Part shown: positions 32,984 through 42,712 of the stretch, piece by piece
Layout of the letters: every line of letters starts with the position of its first letter
How positions within the stretch are numbered: the stretch's first letter is position 1
Origin: Polyangiaceae bacterium
GTDB taxonomy: Bacteria > Myxococcota_A > Polyangia > Polyangiales > Polyangiaceae
DNA length: 64,000 bases
Assembly: GCA_020633235.1 (NCBI GenBank)
Contig: JACKEA010000005.1
Coordinates: 62,001 to 126,000 of the forward strand
Reading direction: 5' to 3'
Notes under the pieces: generated by a model
Databases searched by the model: none
What the model was told of the DNA's origin: nothing
The model's input: the letters and a program-made list of their open reading frames with translations, nothing else
Program-made: the position numbers and the translations under genes

Positions 32984-35900
32984 ATGGCGCGTGATAGCTT
33001 CCGTCCCGCGATGGACCCCCGCGAGATGGAGGCGCTTGTCCAGCGCCTGGTCCAAAACCCGCACGACCAGGAAGCGATCACGTACGCCCACCATGCGGGC
33101 CAGAGCGACCCTCGCTCATACGCGATGCTTCTCGAGAAGGTGGGTACGGCCACGAGTGACCCTGCGTTTGCGTGCCACTGGCTGACGGAAGCTGCCCAGG
33201 TTTGGTCCGAGACGTTGGGCGATGCCCACCGCGCCGCGCGCGCGCTCATGATCGCTATCGACCGCGATCCCACCCAGCCCACGCCGGCCGAGAGGTTGGC
33301 GACGCTGTATCGGGACAAGGGCGATACCAAGGCGCTGGTGGCGCTGCAGGAACGTCGGGCCAAGGCCCTGGCGCCCCTCGCCCACAGCGACGCGGAGATG
33401 CGCGCCTACGTCGCGGGGCTGCACGAGGAGCTCGCCCGGCTGTGGTCCGAGCCGCCGCTCTCCCAGACCAAGAAGGCGATCGACAACTACCGCCGGGCGA
33501 TCGAGTACGACCCCGGTAGCCAGTACGCGATCTACGCCCTGCGCGAGCTGCTCAAGGGCGCGCAGATGTGGAACGACGCGATCCCCTACTTCTCGATGGA
33601 GCTCGCGCTGGTCGACGACCCGGAGCGGCAGGTCGCGCTGTATCGGGACGAGGCGGAGGTGCGGAAATCCGCGGGCGACAACCACGGCGCCGCGGATGCG
33701 TTGCGCCAGGCCCGTGCCATCGACGGTGGGCAGGACGCCGGGCTGAAGCAGGAGCTCGCGACCCTCACCCTCGATCGCGTCCGAGCCGGCGAGCAGGTCC
33801 ACCCGGACGAAGCCGCGGAGTGCGCCCAGCTGTTCGCGGAGCTCGCCGACGAGTTCCCGGGCGAGCACGCCTACAGCTACTCGCTGTGCGCTCTCGACGC
33901 GGAGCCCGGCCACGATCGCGCCATCCAGCTCGCCATGTACTACGCGGAGCAACTCGGTCGGCAGGCCGAGGTGGGGCCCCGCGCCGCCGCGTACCTGAAG
34001 GCGAACCCGCACGGTGCTCTAGCTCAAGAGGCGCGCGATCTCGTCAGCCAGGCGATGGCGTCCGACAGCGCCGACGACTCCATGATCGACGCCCTGGCGC
34101 CCGCGGCGGACGCGTCCAGCCAGGAGCGCGTGCGGGCATTGCTCGACGTCGCGGACGCCCTCGTGCGCAAGGCGAAGAAGCACGAGGCCGCGGCGAAGTT
34201 CCAAGAGATCGTCGCCATCGATCCGGCCAACAACGATGCCGTGAGCTTCCTCGAGGGCTACCTGCGGCAGACGCGCAAGTACGCCGAGCTTCGGGACGTG
34301 CTGCTGAACGCCTCCAAGACCACCGGGGTGGATCCGGACGCCCGCAAGGGATGGCTGCGCGAAATCGCAGGGCTGTGCGAGACGCAGCTCCGGGATCTGG
34401 ACGGCGCCATCTATGCGTGGAAGCAGCTCCTGGCGGTGGATCGCACCGAAGAAGGCCCGCGCACGCAGCTGCGCCGGCTCTTGGAGCGGGCTCAGCGCTG
34501 GGACGATCTGACCACGCTGCTCGAGCAAGAGGCGGAGCAAGAGACGGACACCGAGGCCCGCATCTCCATGGAGAAGAGCCTCGCCAAGTTGCACGAGCAG
34601 AAGCGCAAGGATCCCGTGGCCGCAGGCGAAGCCTGGGCGCGGATCGCGAGCCTGGCCCTGGGGGACGACGCCGCGCTGTCCACCGCGGTGAAGCTCTTCG
34701 AGCGCGGCGAGCGTGCGGATCTCGCGGCGTCCACCATTGCCGACAACGTCGGCGCCATCGAGGACGAGGGCGCCCGTTCCCAGCTGTACAAGAAGCTCGG
34801 CGAGCTTCGCGAGGCGGCTGGCGAGATGAGCGCTGCCGGCGATGCCTTTGCCGAGGCCGGCGCCTTGGGGCACGACGCCGGACTGTGGGAGTCGGCGGAA
34901 CGCTGCTTCGTGGCCGCCGAGGTCTGGGACCAAGCCGCGGCGGCGGTGCAGCAGCGCGCGCAGCTCGCGGGAAAGCCGCGGGACCAGGCGGCGCTCTTGG
35001 CCAAGGAAGCGGACTACCTGGGCCGCGCCGGAGACGAGGCCAGCGCGGTGTTGCGCCTGGAGCAGTCCACGGACCTGGATCCCACCAACGAGGACTACGC
35101 TGCGGCCCTCGAGGAGCGCTACGCCCTCGGCCAGCGGACGGAAGATCTGGTCGCGTTCTTGCTGCGGCGAGCGGAAAAGCTCACCGACAAGGCCCAGCGC
35201 ATGGCGCTGCGCAAGCGCGCCGCGAGCACCCAGCGAGAGCTGCTCACGGATCCCGACGGCGCCCGAGAGACGCTCACTCTGCTCCTTTCGGATGGTGACG
35301 ACGCCGAAGCCCTCACGCTGCTCGCGGAAGACGCGGAGATGCGCAGCGAGTACAGCGACGCCGTGGAGTACCTGCACCGCTTGGCCAAGGGCGGCACCTT
35401 GGAGGGCGAGGCGAAGGTGGACGTGCTGCTGCGAGAAGCGCGCCTCGTCGCCGAGGGCCTCGACGACGCGGAAGGCGCCATCGAGCGCTACGAGAGCCTG
35501 CTGAAGAACCAGGACCCGAAGAACCGCATCGCCCTGGACGCCATCGCGGATCTGCACGAGAAGCGCCAAAACCCCAAGGGCACCGCGGACGCCCTGGAAC
35601 GCCTACTGCTGATCACCGAAGAGCCGGGAGAGAAGCTGGGCGTGGCGCAACGGCTGGCGGGGCTATACGAGGGCGAGCTCGACGATCCTCGTGCTGCGGT
35701 GAAGATCCTCGACGTCATCCGTGAGCTCGACGAGGAAGACTTCGATGCGCTTCAGCGGCTGTGTGATCTGTCGGAGCGCCTCGAGGACTGGCAGCGCGTC
35801 GCGGAGCACTTGGCCGGGCTGATCGAGGTCGAGGGCGACGAAGAAGAAGTCGGCCGCATGACCCGCCGGCTCGCGGAGATCCTCAACGAGAAGCTCGAGA

Positions 35901-37945
35901 AGGGCGACGAAGCCCTCGCGGTGCTGATGGAGGTCGCGGACCAAGGCGACGAGCCGTGTCGTCAGGACTACGTGAAGCTCGGAGACGAGCTCGGCTGGAA
36001 GGGCATCGTCGCCACCAAGCTGGTGGAGTGGTACCTGGAGGCTCCCGTCGGCCCCGCGCGCCACGAAGCGCTGCGTGGCGCCTTCGATCGCTTCGTGGAG
36101 GTCGGTCGCGACTCCGACGCCGCGCAGGTGGCCCAAGAGCTGGTGCGCACCCGGGGCGCGGATCGGGAGCTGGCGGACAAGCTGGAAGAGATCTCCGTCA
36201 AGCTCAAGAACCTGGACGCCTTGGCGGTCGCCCACGACCTCCTGGTGCAGGATCTCAGCGGCCCGAGTCGCGCGGAAGAGATGGTACGGCAGGCCGAGGT
36301 GCTCGTCAGCGCCGGGGTCGACCCTCAAGAAGCGATGCAGCACGGCGAGCAGGCGCTCACCAGTGTGTCGCCGGAAGACGTGGAACCGTTGCTCGGCAGG
36401 CTCAGCAAGCTCGCCCCGGCGCCGGGTCACGTGATCGATCTGTACGAGCGTCAGGTCGTGCGCTGCAAGGCGCCGGCAGATCGACTGAACGCCCTCGCTC
36501 GCGCGGCGCAGATCGCTGCCGAGCACGACGCCCTCGACCGTGCTCGCGCGTTCTTCGACCTCGCGCTTTCGGGCGGCGTGCAAGAAGAGACGCTGGAAAA
36601 GTTGGAAGACGTCGCTCGCGCCGCGGACAAGGAGCACGACGACAGCCGGCTCATGACGGTGTTGGCGGAAGCGCTGGCGGCCGGAGGGCAGGGCTCCCGT
36701 GACGGCGGGCGCACCCGCAGCGCGCTGCTCCGCCGTGCCGCCGTGCTCGCGCATCGCGAGCTCGACGACATCGACAAGGCCTTCCACTGGCTGGGCGACG
36801 CGCTGGTCACCCACGTGGACGACACCTCGCTAGACGCCCTGGACGAGCTCGCGAACGAGATCGGCGATCCGAAGCGGGCGGAAACAGTGCTGAACCGCGC
36901 CCTCGAAGAAGTGTTCGACGGCCCGTTGGTGCGCAAGCTCTTGGCGCGCCGCGCGCAGATGCGTCGAGATCAGCTCGACGACAAGGCCGGGGCGGCAGGC
37001 GATCTCAAGCGCTTGCACGACCTGTCCCCTTCGGACAGCGGCGTGATGGACGACTTGGCGCAGCTCTACACCGAGCTCGCCGACTGGCGCGGCATGGTGC
37101 AGCTGTACGAAGATCAGATCCTGCGCGGGAAGGACGCCAACGCGCGAGCGGAGCTGGCGCGCAAGGTGGCTCGGCTGTGGGAAGAGAAGCTCGACGACCC
37201 GCGCGAGGCCGCCGATGCTTGGCGCCGGGTGCTGCGCATGAAGAGCGGCGATCCGGAAGCCACGGAGGGACTGGAACGCGCCAAGGCCGCCATGCTGGGG
37301 CGTCCGGCGAAGGCTCCGGAACCTCCGCCGCCCGCGCCCGAACCCGAGCCGGAGCCGGAGCCCGAAGCGCAGCCGGAGCCAGAGCCGGAGCCGGAGCCCG
37401 AAGCCGAGCCCGCGGCTTTCGACCAGACCCTCGACGAGGACGACGACGAAGGTCCGACCATACCGCCGGCCACCAGCGATGCCGCCGCGGCCCTGATGGC
37501 GGAGCAGCAGCTCGCCGGCATCAAGCCCGAGCGCCCCGACATCCAGTTCCCCACGGACGACGAAGTCACCATCAGCGCGTCGATCACGGAGCTGGGCGAG
37601 GTCGAGGCGCCCCCGCCGCCGGCCCATGGCGCGCCGCCGCCTCCGCCTCCGCCCCCGTCCTACGGCGCGCCGCCTCCGCCTCCGCCTCCGTCCTACGGCG
37701 CGGCGCCCCCGCCTCCGTCTTACGACGCGCCGCCCCCGGCGCCGCCGCTGCCGCCGCCCCCCAACGGCGGTGACATGCCGGACTTCGAGCCGCCAGAGGA
37801 CCTGGATGCCACGGTCGTGAACCCGAATGCGGCCTTCGCAGCGTTCGAGGACACGACGGATCATGATCGCGTGGACGAAGCCGAAGACGTCGACGAAGAC
37901 GAGCTCATCGTGGACGACGACGAGCTCATCGAAGAAGGCAGCTGA
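32984..37945 (+). CDS. Giant TPR-repeat protein with Pro-rich tail
   Basis: A 1653-residue protein built almost wholly of helical TPR-like repeats (about residues 35-1430), many ending in the pattern DPxxRE/DPxNxDA (EYDPGSQYAIYALREL, AIDPANNDAVSFLEGYL, RMKSGDPEATEGLERAK). There is no signal peptide, so it is probably a cytoplasmic scaffold. About 1445-1490 is a PEPEPEPE run, about 1545-1592 is PPPPPPSYGA repeats, and the last 35 residues are acidic (DEDELIVDDDELIEEGS). The start at 32984 is 30 bases after the kinase stop, so it may be a kinase partner or substrate. Similar giant TPR proteins occur in Polyangiales. Confidence 0.88.
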   Translation: MARDSFRPAMDPREMEALVQRLVQNPHDQEAITYAHHAGQSDPRSYAMLLEKVGTATSDPAFACHWLTEAAQVWSETLGDAHRAARALMIAIDRDPTQPTPAERLATLYRDKGDTKALVALQERRAKALAPLAHSDAEMRAYVAGLHEELARLWSEPPLSQTKKAIDNYRRAIEYDPGSQYAIYALRELLKGAQMWNDAIPYFSMELALVDDPERQVALYRDEAEVRKSAGDNHGAADALRQARAIDGGQDAGLKQELATLTLDRVRAGEQVHPDEAAECAQLFAELADEFPGEHAYSYSLCALDAEPGHDRAIQLAMYYAEQLGRQAEVGPRAAAYLKANPHGALAQEARDLVSQAMASDSADDSMIDALAPAADASSQERVRALLDVADALVRKAKKHEAAAKFQEIVAIDPANNDAVSFLEGYLRQTRKYAELRDVLLNASKTTGVDPDARKGWLREIAGLCETQLRDLDGAIYAWKQLLAVDRTEEGPRTQLRRLLERAQRWDDLTTLLEQEAEQETDTEARISMEKSLAKLHEQKRKDPVAAGEAWARIASLALGDDAALSTAVKLFERGERADLAASTIADNVGAIEDEGARSQLYKKLGELREAAGEMSAAGDAFAEAGALGHDAGLWESAERCFVAAEVWDQAAAAVQQRAQLAGKPRDQAALLAKEADYLGRAGDEASAVLRLEQSTDLDPTNEDYAAALEERYALGQRTEDLVAFLLRRAEKLTDKAQRMALRKRAASTQRELLTDPDGARETLTLLLSDGDDAEALTLLAEDAEMRSEYSDAVEYLHRLAKGGTLEGEAKVDVLLREARLVAEGLDDAEGAIERYESLLKNQDPKNRIALDAIADLHEKRQNPKGTADALERLLLITEEPGEKLGVAQRLAGLYEGELDDPRAAVKILDVIRELDEEDFDALQRLCDLSERLEDWQRVAEHLAGLIEVEGDEEEVGRMTRRLAEILNEKLEKGDEALAVLMEVADQGDEPCRQDYVKLGDELGWKGIVATKLVEWYLEAPVGPARHEALRGAFDRFVEVGRDSDAAQVAQELVRTRGADRELADKLEEISVKLKNLDALAVAHDLLVQDLSGPSRAEEMVRQAEVLVSAGVDPQEAMQHGEQALTSVSPEDVEPLLGRLSKLAPAPGHVIDLYERQVVRCKAPADRLNALARAAQIAAEHDALDRARAFFDLALSGGVQEETLEKLEDVARAADKEHDDSRLMTVLAEALAAGGQGSRDGGRTRSALLRRAAVLAHRELDDIDKAFHWLGDALVTHVDDTSLDALDELANEIGDPKRAETVLNRALEEVFDGPLVRKLLARRAQMRRDQLDDKAGAAGDLKRLHDLSPSDSGVMDDLAQLYTELADWRGMVQLYEDQILRGKDANARAELARKVARLWEEKLDDPREAADAWRRVLRMKSGDPEATEGLERAKAAMLGRPAKAPEPPPPAPEPEPEPEPEAQPEPEPEPEPEAEPAAFDQTLDEDDDEGPTIPPATSDAAAALMAEQQLAGIKPERPDIQFPTDDEVTISASITELGEVEAPPPPAHGAPPPPPPPPSYGAPPPPPPPSYGAAPPPPSYDAPPPAPPLPPPPNGGDMPDFEPPEDLDATVVNPNAAFAAFEDTTDHDRVDEAEDVDEDELIVDDDELIEEGS

Positions 37946-37956
37946 GCCACGACTAC

Positions 37957-38007
37957 TTTTGTCGGGGCAGCGCGGAACCACGGTTCCGCGCCGGACCGAC
38001 AAGAAAA
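37957..38007. repeat. Dispersed inverted repeat, complete copy (copy f)
   Basis: Left arm TTGTCGGGGCAGCGCGGAACC and right arm GGTTCCGCGCCGGACCGACAA pair around a single A, matching at about 18 of 21 positions. It lies between the convergent giant TPR and LD-carboxypeptidase genes. It has neither a T-tract after the stem nor an A-tract suited to a bidirectional terminator. It shows the family arms most cleanly. Confidence 0.8.
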
Positions 38008-38022
38008 TGCAGAGAGCGGCGC

Positions 38023-38904
38023 TCAGGCGAGAGACACCGTCAGGCGACGGCCTTCGATGCGAGCGCCCAGGCCGAGGGGCATCGGCGCGTTGTGCCGGCC
38101 GTGCCCCATCGGCAGGCCCGCGAGCACGGGAACGCCGAGGGTCCCCAAGCGCTCGCGCAGCACGTCCAAGGCCGGCACGCCGTGAATGCCGGGGCCGCAG
38201 TCCGTGAGCTCACCCACGATCACGCCGGCGGCGCGATCGAAGGCGCCGCCGTCGATCAGCGCCGTCAGCATGCGATCGAGGCGATAGGCCGACTCGGTCA
38301 CGTCTTCCAGCATCCACAGCGCACCGGGCGGTGGTGACAAGCGCCCCGCAGCGGCGCAGGTGAACAGCATCGTGAGGTTGCCCCCGAAGAGCGGCCCCTC
38401 GGCGCTGCCGCCGTACCAAAGCTCGAGGTCGTCGAAGCTGCGGGGCGTCTCGGGCGCCTCCAGGGCGGCGATCCACGCAGCGCGGGCGTGGGCGTCTCCG
38501 CGGCCCAGGCCGGCGGCGTTGTGGGCGTGCATCGATGCCACACCGATGCGCGCGGCTTCGACGTGGAGCGCCGTGATGTCGCTGAAGCCCACCAGCCACT
38601 TGGGGTGACGCGCCAGCGCGGCGAGATCGATGCTGGCGGCGATGCGCCCGAAGCCATAGCCGCCACGGGCCGCCACGATGGCGGAGAGGTCGGGATCGGC
38701 GAGGGCGGCGTTCAGCTCGTCACGCCGGCGCTCGTCCGTTCCGGCCAAAAAGCCGTGACGCACGAAGCAGCCGCGATCCACCTCCACGCGGTAGCGCTCG
38801 GACAAGAAGCCCATACCGCGCCACACCAAGGTGTGGTCGAAGGGGCCGGACGGCGCCACCACCCGAACGCGATCGCCGGGGCGGAGCGGGGGAGGACGGA
38901 GCAC
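38023..38904 (-). CDS. LD-carboxypeptidase-like peptidase (S66 family)
   Basis: A 293-residue cytoplasmic protein of the LdcA/MccF family, which trims the terminal D-Ala from tetrapeptides during murein recycling. Family features are VRVVAPSGP at the N-terminus, IVAARGGYGFGRIA, the GFSDITALH segment, LELWYGGSAEGPLFGGNL, a Glu-containing LWMLEDVTESAYRLDRML and a late GHGRHNAPMPLG that fits the catalytic His. The GTG at 38904 (VLRPPPLRPGDRV) is chosen; upstream codons have no family match. A MccF-like role in self-immunity to peptide-nucleotides is possible. It is divergent from the acyltransferase. Confidence 0.88.
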   Translation of the reverse strand: MLRPPPLRPGDRVRVVAPSGPFDHTLVWRGMGFLSERYRVEVDRGCFVRHGFLAGTDERRRDELNAALADPDLSAIVAARGGYGFGRIAASIDLAALARHPKWLVGFSDITALHVEAARIGVASMHAHNAAGLGRGDAHARAAWIAALEAPETPRSFDDLELWYGGSAEGPLFGGNLTMLFTCAAAGRLSPPPGALWMLEDVTESAYRLDRMLTALIDGGAFDRAAGVIVGELTDCGPGIHGVPALDVLRERLGTLGVPVLAGLPMGHGRHNAPMPLGLGARIEGRRLTVSLA

Positions 38905-38985
38905 CGACCAAACGGTCGTTCTCGGGGCCTCCGGCGTCAAGCGGGGGGACGACGGACAGCTGTAAAAAAGGCTATCGTCGCGGGG

Positions 38986-39912
38986 ATGGATTCGTCCAAA
39001 GCCTTGGCGCGGATCACCGACGTGGCGGTGAGCGACGTGCTGCCCCTGGCGCAGCGCCTGTTCGGCGCCACGCGTCGATCGCTGGACGAGCTGGCGTTGC
39101 GGACCTTGGGGCCGGACTTCGACGAACGGGTCAAGGAGCTGGCCGCCCACTACGCCGCCGTCGGTGGCGATCCCTTCGGCTTGGACGCCGAGACCGCGAA
39201 GTACGCCATCATGGTGAGCGCGTTCTTTCACCGGGTGTACTTCCGCACCGAGGTCACCGGCGTGGAGAACGTGCCCAAGGGCAGGGTGCTGCTGATCGCC
39301 AACCACTCCGGGCAGGTCCCCATCGACGGCGCCATCATCGGCGCAGCGTTGTTCTTCGACGCGGATCCGCCGCGGTTGATCCGCGCCATGGTGGAGAAGT
39401 GGTCGCAGACGTTGCCCTTCGTCTCCACCTTCTTTCGCCGCGTAGGCCAGGTGGTGGGCGTGCCGGAGAACGCGCGGCGCCTGCTCGAGATGGGCGAGCC
39501 ACTGTTGGTCTTTCCGGAGGGCACCCGCGGCATCTCGAAGCCGTTCACCCGCCGCTATCAGCTGCAGGAGTTCGGTCTCGGCTTCATGCGTCTCGCGATC
39601 GAGACCAAGACGCCCATCGTGCCGGTGGCGGTGGTGGGGGCGGAGGAGCAGTACGTGAACTTCGGCAACCTGCGCTGGGCCGCCCGCGCCTTCGGCATGC
39701 CGGTGTTTCCGGTGATCCCCCAGGTGTTCATCCCCGGCGGGCAGATGCCGCTGCCTACGAAGTACCGCATCACCTTCGGCGAGCCCATGCGCTTCTCGGG
39801 CGATCCGGACGACGACGACCTGGTCATGGGCGAGAAGGTGTGGGTCGTGCGCCAGACGATCCAGAGCATGATCAATCGCGGCCTCAAGCAGCGAAAGAGT
39901 CTGTTCTTCTGA
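38986..39912 (+). CDS. PlsC-type 1-acylglycerol-3-phosphate acyltransferase-like protein
   Basis: A 308-residue lysophospholipid acyltransferase-like protein. The family motifs are NHSGQVPID (His/Asp), the FPEGTRGISKPF motif and VPVAVVGAEEQY. An N-terminal helical region (about 1-75) without a signal peptide precedes them. It may make phosphatidic acid or modify another lipid. Its stop (TGA) overlaps the ATG of the epimerase by 1 base, so the two are coupled. The donor and acceptor cannot be named. Confidence 0.88.
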   Translation: MDSSKALARITDVAVSDVLPLAQRLFGATRRSLDELALRTLGPDFDERVKELAAHYAAVGGDPFGLDAETAKYAIMVSAFFHRVYFRTEVTGVENVPKGRVLLIANHSGQVPIDGAIIGAALFFDADPPRLIRAMVEKWSQTLPFVSTFFRRVGQVVGVPENARRLLEMGEPLLVFPEGTRGISKPFTRRYQLQEFGLGFMRLAIETKTPIVPVAVVGAEEQYVNFGNLRWAARAFGMPVFPVIPQVFIPGGQMPLPTKYRITFGEPMRFSGDPDDDDLVMGEKVWVVRQTIQSMINRGLKQRKSLFF

Positions 39913-40901
39913 TGGCCCGGGCGCGCGGAGCAGATCGCCGTCAGGCGGAGCGGCGGGCGGCCAGCAGCAGCGAGCCGGGAGCCGTGGTGGTCACCGGGGT
40001 GTGCGGTCGCATGGGCCGGCGCTTGGCGCGGCAGCTGCACCGCGAGCGGCTGGTCATCGGTCTGGATCGGCGTCCCTTCGACGACCGCCCGAAGGACATC
40101 GAGCACCATCCCATCGACATCCGTCGCAAGAAGGCGCGGGAGCTGTTTCGTCGCAAGAACATCTCGGCCCTGATCCACCTCGGCGTGATGCACGACCCGC
40201 GCGGCAACAGCGAGGAGCACCACACCTGGAACGTGGTCGCCTTCCAGAAGCTCCTCGACTACGTGCAGCTCCACCAGATCCCGAAGCTGGTGCTGCTCTC
40301 CAGCGCCAACGTGTACGGACCTCGCCCCGACAACGCTCAGTTCCTGAGCGAGGATGCGCCGCTGCTCGGCGCCGGGACCTTCAGCGACATTCGCGATCTG
40401 ATCGAGCTCGACATGCTCGCTCAGTCGTTCTTCTGGAAGAACCCGCGCACGGAGACCGTGATCTTGCGGCCCGCGAACATCTTGGGGACCGTGCGGAACG
40501 CGCCCAGCAACTACCTGCGGCTCAAGGTGGTACCCACCTTGATGGGCTTCGACCCCATGGTGCAGGTGGTGCACCAGGACGACGTCGTGCGGGCCGTGCA
40601 GCTGGCGTTGCGGCCGGGGGTACGCGGCATCTTCAACATCGCCGGACCGCCGCCGGTGGCGCTCTCGGGCGCGCTCAAGTTGCTGAAGCGGCCGACGGTG
40701 CCCGTGCCCTACAGCATGGCGAAGCGGGGCGTCGCGCGCCTGTGGCGCTGGCGTATGACGTCGTTTCCTGCCCCCGAGCTCGAGTTCATTCGCTATGTAT
40801 GCATGGTGGACGACCGACGCGCGCGCGAGATCCTCGGCTACGAGCCGGCCTTCGACCTGGCTGCTACGCTCGCCTCGGTGGACGAGGAACGATGGATCTG
40901 A
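39912..40901 (+). CDS. NAD-dependent epimerase/dehydratase (SDR extended)
   Basis: A 329-residue extended short-chain dehydrogenase/epimerase. After a basic head (MARARGADRRQAERRA) comes VVVTGVCGRMGRRLARQL, the GxxGxxG-type NAD-binding loop, then ISALIHLGVMHDP, and LLSSANVYGP. The extended SDR family usually has Y-x3-K, but here the Tyr and Lys positions are not obvious, which fits the less typical SDR members of this type. The start at 39912 overlaps the acyltransferase stop. Its substrate is unknown; a role in sugar or lipid modification with the acyltransferase is a guess. Confidence 0.8.
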   Translation: MARARGADRRQAERRAASSSEPGAVVVTGVCGRMGRRLARQLHRERLVIGLDRRPFDDRPKDIEHHPIDIRRKKARELFRRKNISALIHLGVMHDPRGNSEEHHTWNVVAFQKLLDYVQLHQIPKLVLLSSANVYGPRPDNAQFLSEDAPLLGAGTFSDIRDLIELDMLAQSFFWKNPRTETVILRPANILGTVRNAPSNYLRLKVVPTLMGFDPMVQVVHQDDVVRAVQLALRPGVRGIFNIAGPPPVALSGALKLLKRPTVPVPYSMAKRGVARLWRWRMTSFPAPELEFIRYVCMVDDRRAREILGYEPAFDLAATLASVDEERWI

Positions 40902-41167
40902 AGTGGCTCTTCGCCGTGGGCGTGCTGCTCGCGGCGTGCTCCGAAAAGCATGGCGATCCGCCGCCGCCGGCGAGCAGCGTGAACCTGCCCATGGCCCCGC
41001 CCGGGGCTACCGGGGCGAAGGCTGCCGGCCGTGAGGATCCGAGCGCGGCGCCAGTGAGCACGGACGTGCCGGATCCCGATGACGAGGACATGCCGCCGCC
41101 GGTGCCCGGGCACCCGACGCTGCCGGGGCCGGGGGCCGGTGACGAGGACGCGGGGGTGGCGCTGTGA
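40892..41167 (+). CDS. Small Pro-rich lipoprotein
   Basis: A 91-residue predicted lipoprotein (MDLKWLFAVGVLLAAC). The mature part is low-complexity, rich in Pro, Ala, Gly and Asp (DPPPPASSV, VPDPDDEDMPPPVPGHP), with no domain. The ATG lies within the epimerase gene, overlapping its last 10 bases. It ends at the start of a second small lipoprotein (4-base overlap). The pair looks like paired envelope anchors of unknown function. Confidence 0.68.
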   Translation: MDLKWLFAVGVLLAACSEKHGDPPPPASSVNLPMAPPGATGAKAAGREDPSAAPVSTDVPDPDDEDMPPPVPGHPTLPGPGAGDEDAGVAL

Positions 41168-41412
41168 AGCGCGGTCTGGTCCTGCTGGCGCTCGTGGCTG
41201 GCGCCTGCTCCCACCACGGCCGTCCCACGGGTCCGCCCCCGGAGTATGAGCGTCCGACGCTGCCGCCCTGGGACGCGGGCAAGCCCGTCGATCCCCTGGA
41301 CCAAGTGGAAGGGGAGGCAGTGGACGACTACGTGGAGCCCGCCGCGGACGCGGGGGCGGCGGAGGATGGCGGCCCCGACGCGTCCCCCGAGGCCGGTGTT
41401 CCATCTAGCTGA
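41164..41412 (+). CDS. Small acidic lipoprotein
   Basis: An 82-residue predicted lipoprotein (MKRGLVLLALVAGAC). The mature part is acidic and Pro/Ala-rich (PPPEYERPTLPPW, EGEAVDDYVEPAADAGAAED) with no recognised domain. The GTG at 41164 overlaps the stop of the preceding lipoprotein gene. It lies 55 bases before proA. Function is unknown. Confidence 0.65.
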   Translation: MKRGLVLLALVAGACSHHGRPTGPPPEYERPTLPPWDAGKPVDPLDQVEGEAVDDYVEPAADAGAAEDGGPDASPEAGVPSS

Positions 41413-41467
41413 AAGGTGCTAGGCTCGGGCCGTTGTCAGAGCTTCGTTTTCCGAGGGGGCGTCGAGC

Positions 41468-42712
41468 TTGAGCGTAGCCGAGCAGTGCCAGAAGGCACGC
41501 ACGGCGGCGCGAGCTTTGGCCCGTGCGAAGACCCGCGACAAGGACCTGGCCCTGAAGGCCGTGGCCGAGCGCCTTCGCGCCCGCGCCGACCACGTTGCCC
41601 GAGAGAACGAGAAGGATCTGGCGGCGGGCCGCACGGCGGGCCTGTCCGAGGCCCTGCTCGATCGCCTGGCCCTGAGCGCCGAGCGCATCGAGGCCCTGGC
41701 CCAGGCCGTGGAGCACGTCGCCACCCTGCCGGATCCGGTGGGCAGCCGCAGCGAGAGCCAGCGGGCGCCGAGCGGCATCGTGATCGCGCGACAACGCGTG
41801 CCCCTGGGGGTCATCGCGATGATCTACGAGGCCCGGCCCAACGTGACGGTGGACGCCGCCGTGTTGTGCGTGAAGGCCGGCAACGCGGTGCTGCTGCGCG
41901 GGGGCAAGGAGGCTGCCGCCAGCAACGCGGCCCTCGGTGAGATCCTGCGCGAGGGTCTTGCGAGCGCGGGTCTTCCGTCCGACGCCGTGCAGATCGTACC
42001 GCCCGGTAGTCGTGACGAGATCCGCGAGCTGCTTTCGGCGACGGACTTCATCGACCTGGCGATCCCCCGCGGTGGGCCCGGGCTCATTCGCTTCGTCGCG
42101 GAGAACGCCCGCGTGCCGGTGGTGAAGCACTACCACGGGGTCTGTCACCTGTTCCTGGACGAAGGCTGCAACGTGGAAATGGCCATGGCCCTCGCGGTGA
42201 ACGGCAAGGCGCAGCGCCCTGGCGTGTGCAACGCCCTCGAGTGCTTGCTGGTGCACCAGAACGACGCCGCGCGGCTGTTGCCTCCGGTGCTCGCCGCCCT
42301 CGAGCAAGAGGGCGTGGAGATCCGCGGTTGCGAGCGCACGCGCCAAGTGGTGCCTCGGGTGAAGGCCGCCGCAGAAGACGACTTCGGCACCGAATTCCTC
42401 GCCAAGATCCTGGCGGTGAAGGTGGTGGACGGTTACGAAGCCGCGCTCGCCCACGTGGAGCGCTACGGGTCCAACCACACGGAGGTGATCTGCACCGAGA
42501 GCTACGAGCGCGCCCAGCGCTGGCTCGACGACGTGGACGCCAGCTGTGTGATGGTCAACGCGAGCACACGCTTCAACGACGGTGGTCAGCTCGGGCTGGG
42601 GACCGAAATCGGCATCTCCACCTCCAAGCTCCACGCCTACGGACCCATGGGTCTCACGAGCCTGACTACCGAGAAGTGGATCGTTCTCGGTAGCGGCCAA
42701 ATCCGGCGCTGA
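41468..42712 (+). CDS. proA: Gamma-glutamyl phosphate reductase
   Basis: Reduces gamma-glutamyl phosphate to glutamate-5-semialdehyde in proline synthesis, using NADPH. The 414-residue protein has the nucleotide-binding YEARPNVTVDAAVLCVKAGN stretch and the catalytic Cys in RPGVCNALECLLVH, plus the C-terminal EIGISTSKLHAYGPMGL. The start is TTG at 41468, giving MSVAEQCQKARTAARAL, the family's usual opening; no better ATG is near. proB is not in the window. It is followed by rsfS, whose ATG overlaps the proA stop. Confidence 0.96.
   Translation: MSVAEQCQKARTAARALARAKTRDKDLALKAVAERLRARADHVARENEKDLAAGRTAGLSEALLDRLALSAERIEALAQAVEHVATLPDPVGSRSESQRAPSGIVIARQRVPLGVIAMIYEARPNVTVDAAVLCVKAGNAVLLRGGKEAAASNAALGEILREGLASAGLPSDAVQIVPPGSRDEIRELLSATDFIDLAIPRGGPGLIRFVAENARVPVVKHYHGVCHLFLDEGCNVEMAMALAVNGKAQRPGVCNALECLLVHQNDAARLLPPVLAALEQEGVEIRGCERTRQVVPRVKAAAEDDFGTEFLAKILAVKVVDGYEAALAHVERYGSNHTEVICTESYERAQRWLDDVDASCVMVNASTRFNDGGQLGLGTEIGISTSKLHAYGPMGLTSLTTEKWIVLGSGQIRR

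Noticed and set aside
37957..38007. Bidirectional terminator between convergent genes
   Set aside because: The stem is good but the flanks after the stem on either strand are AAGAAAA or CAAAAG, not T-runs; the repeat explanation fits better.
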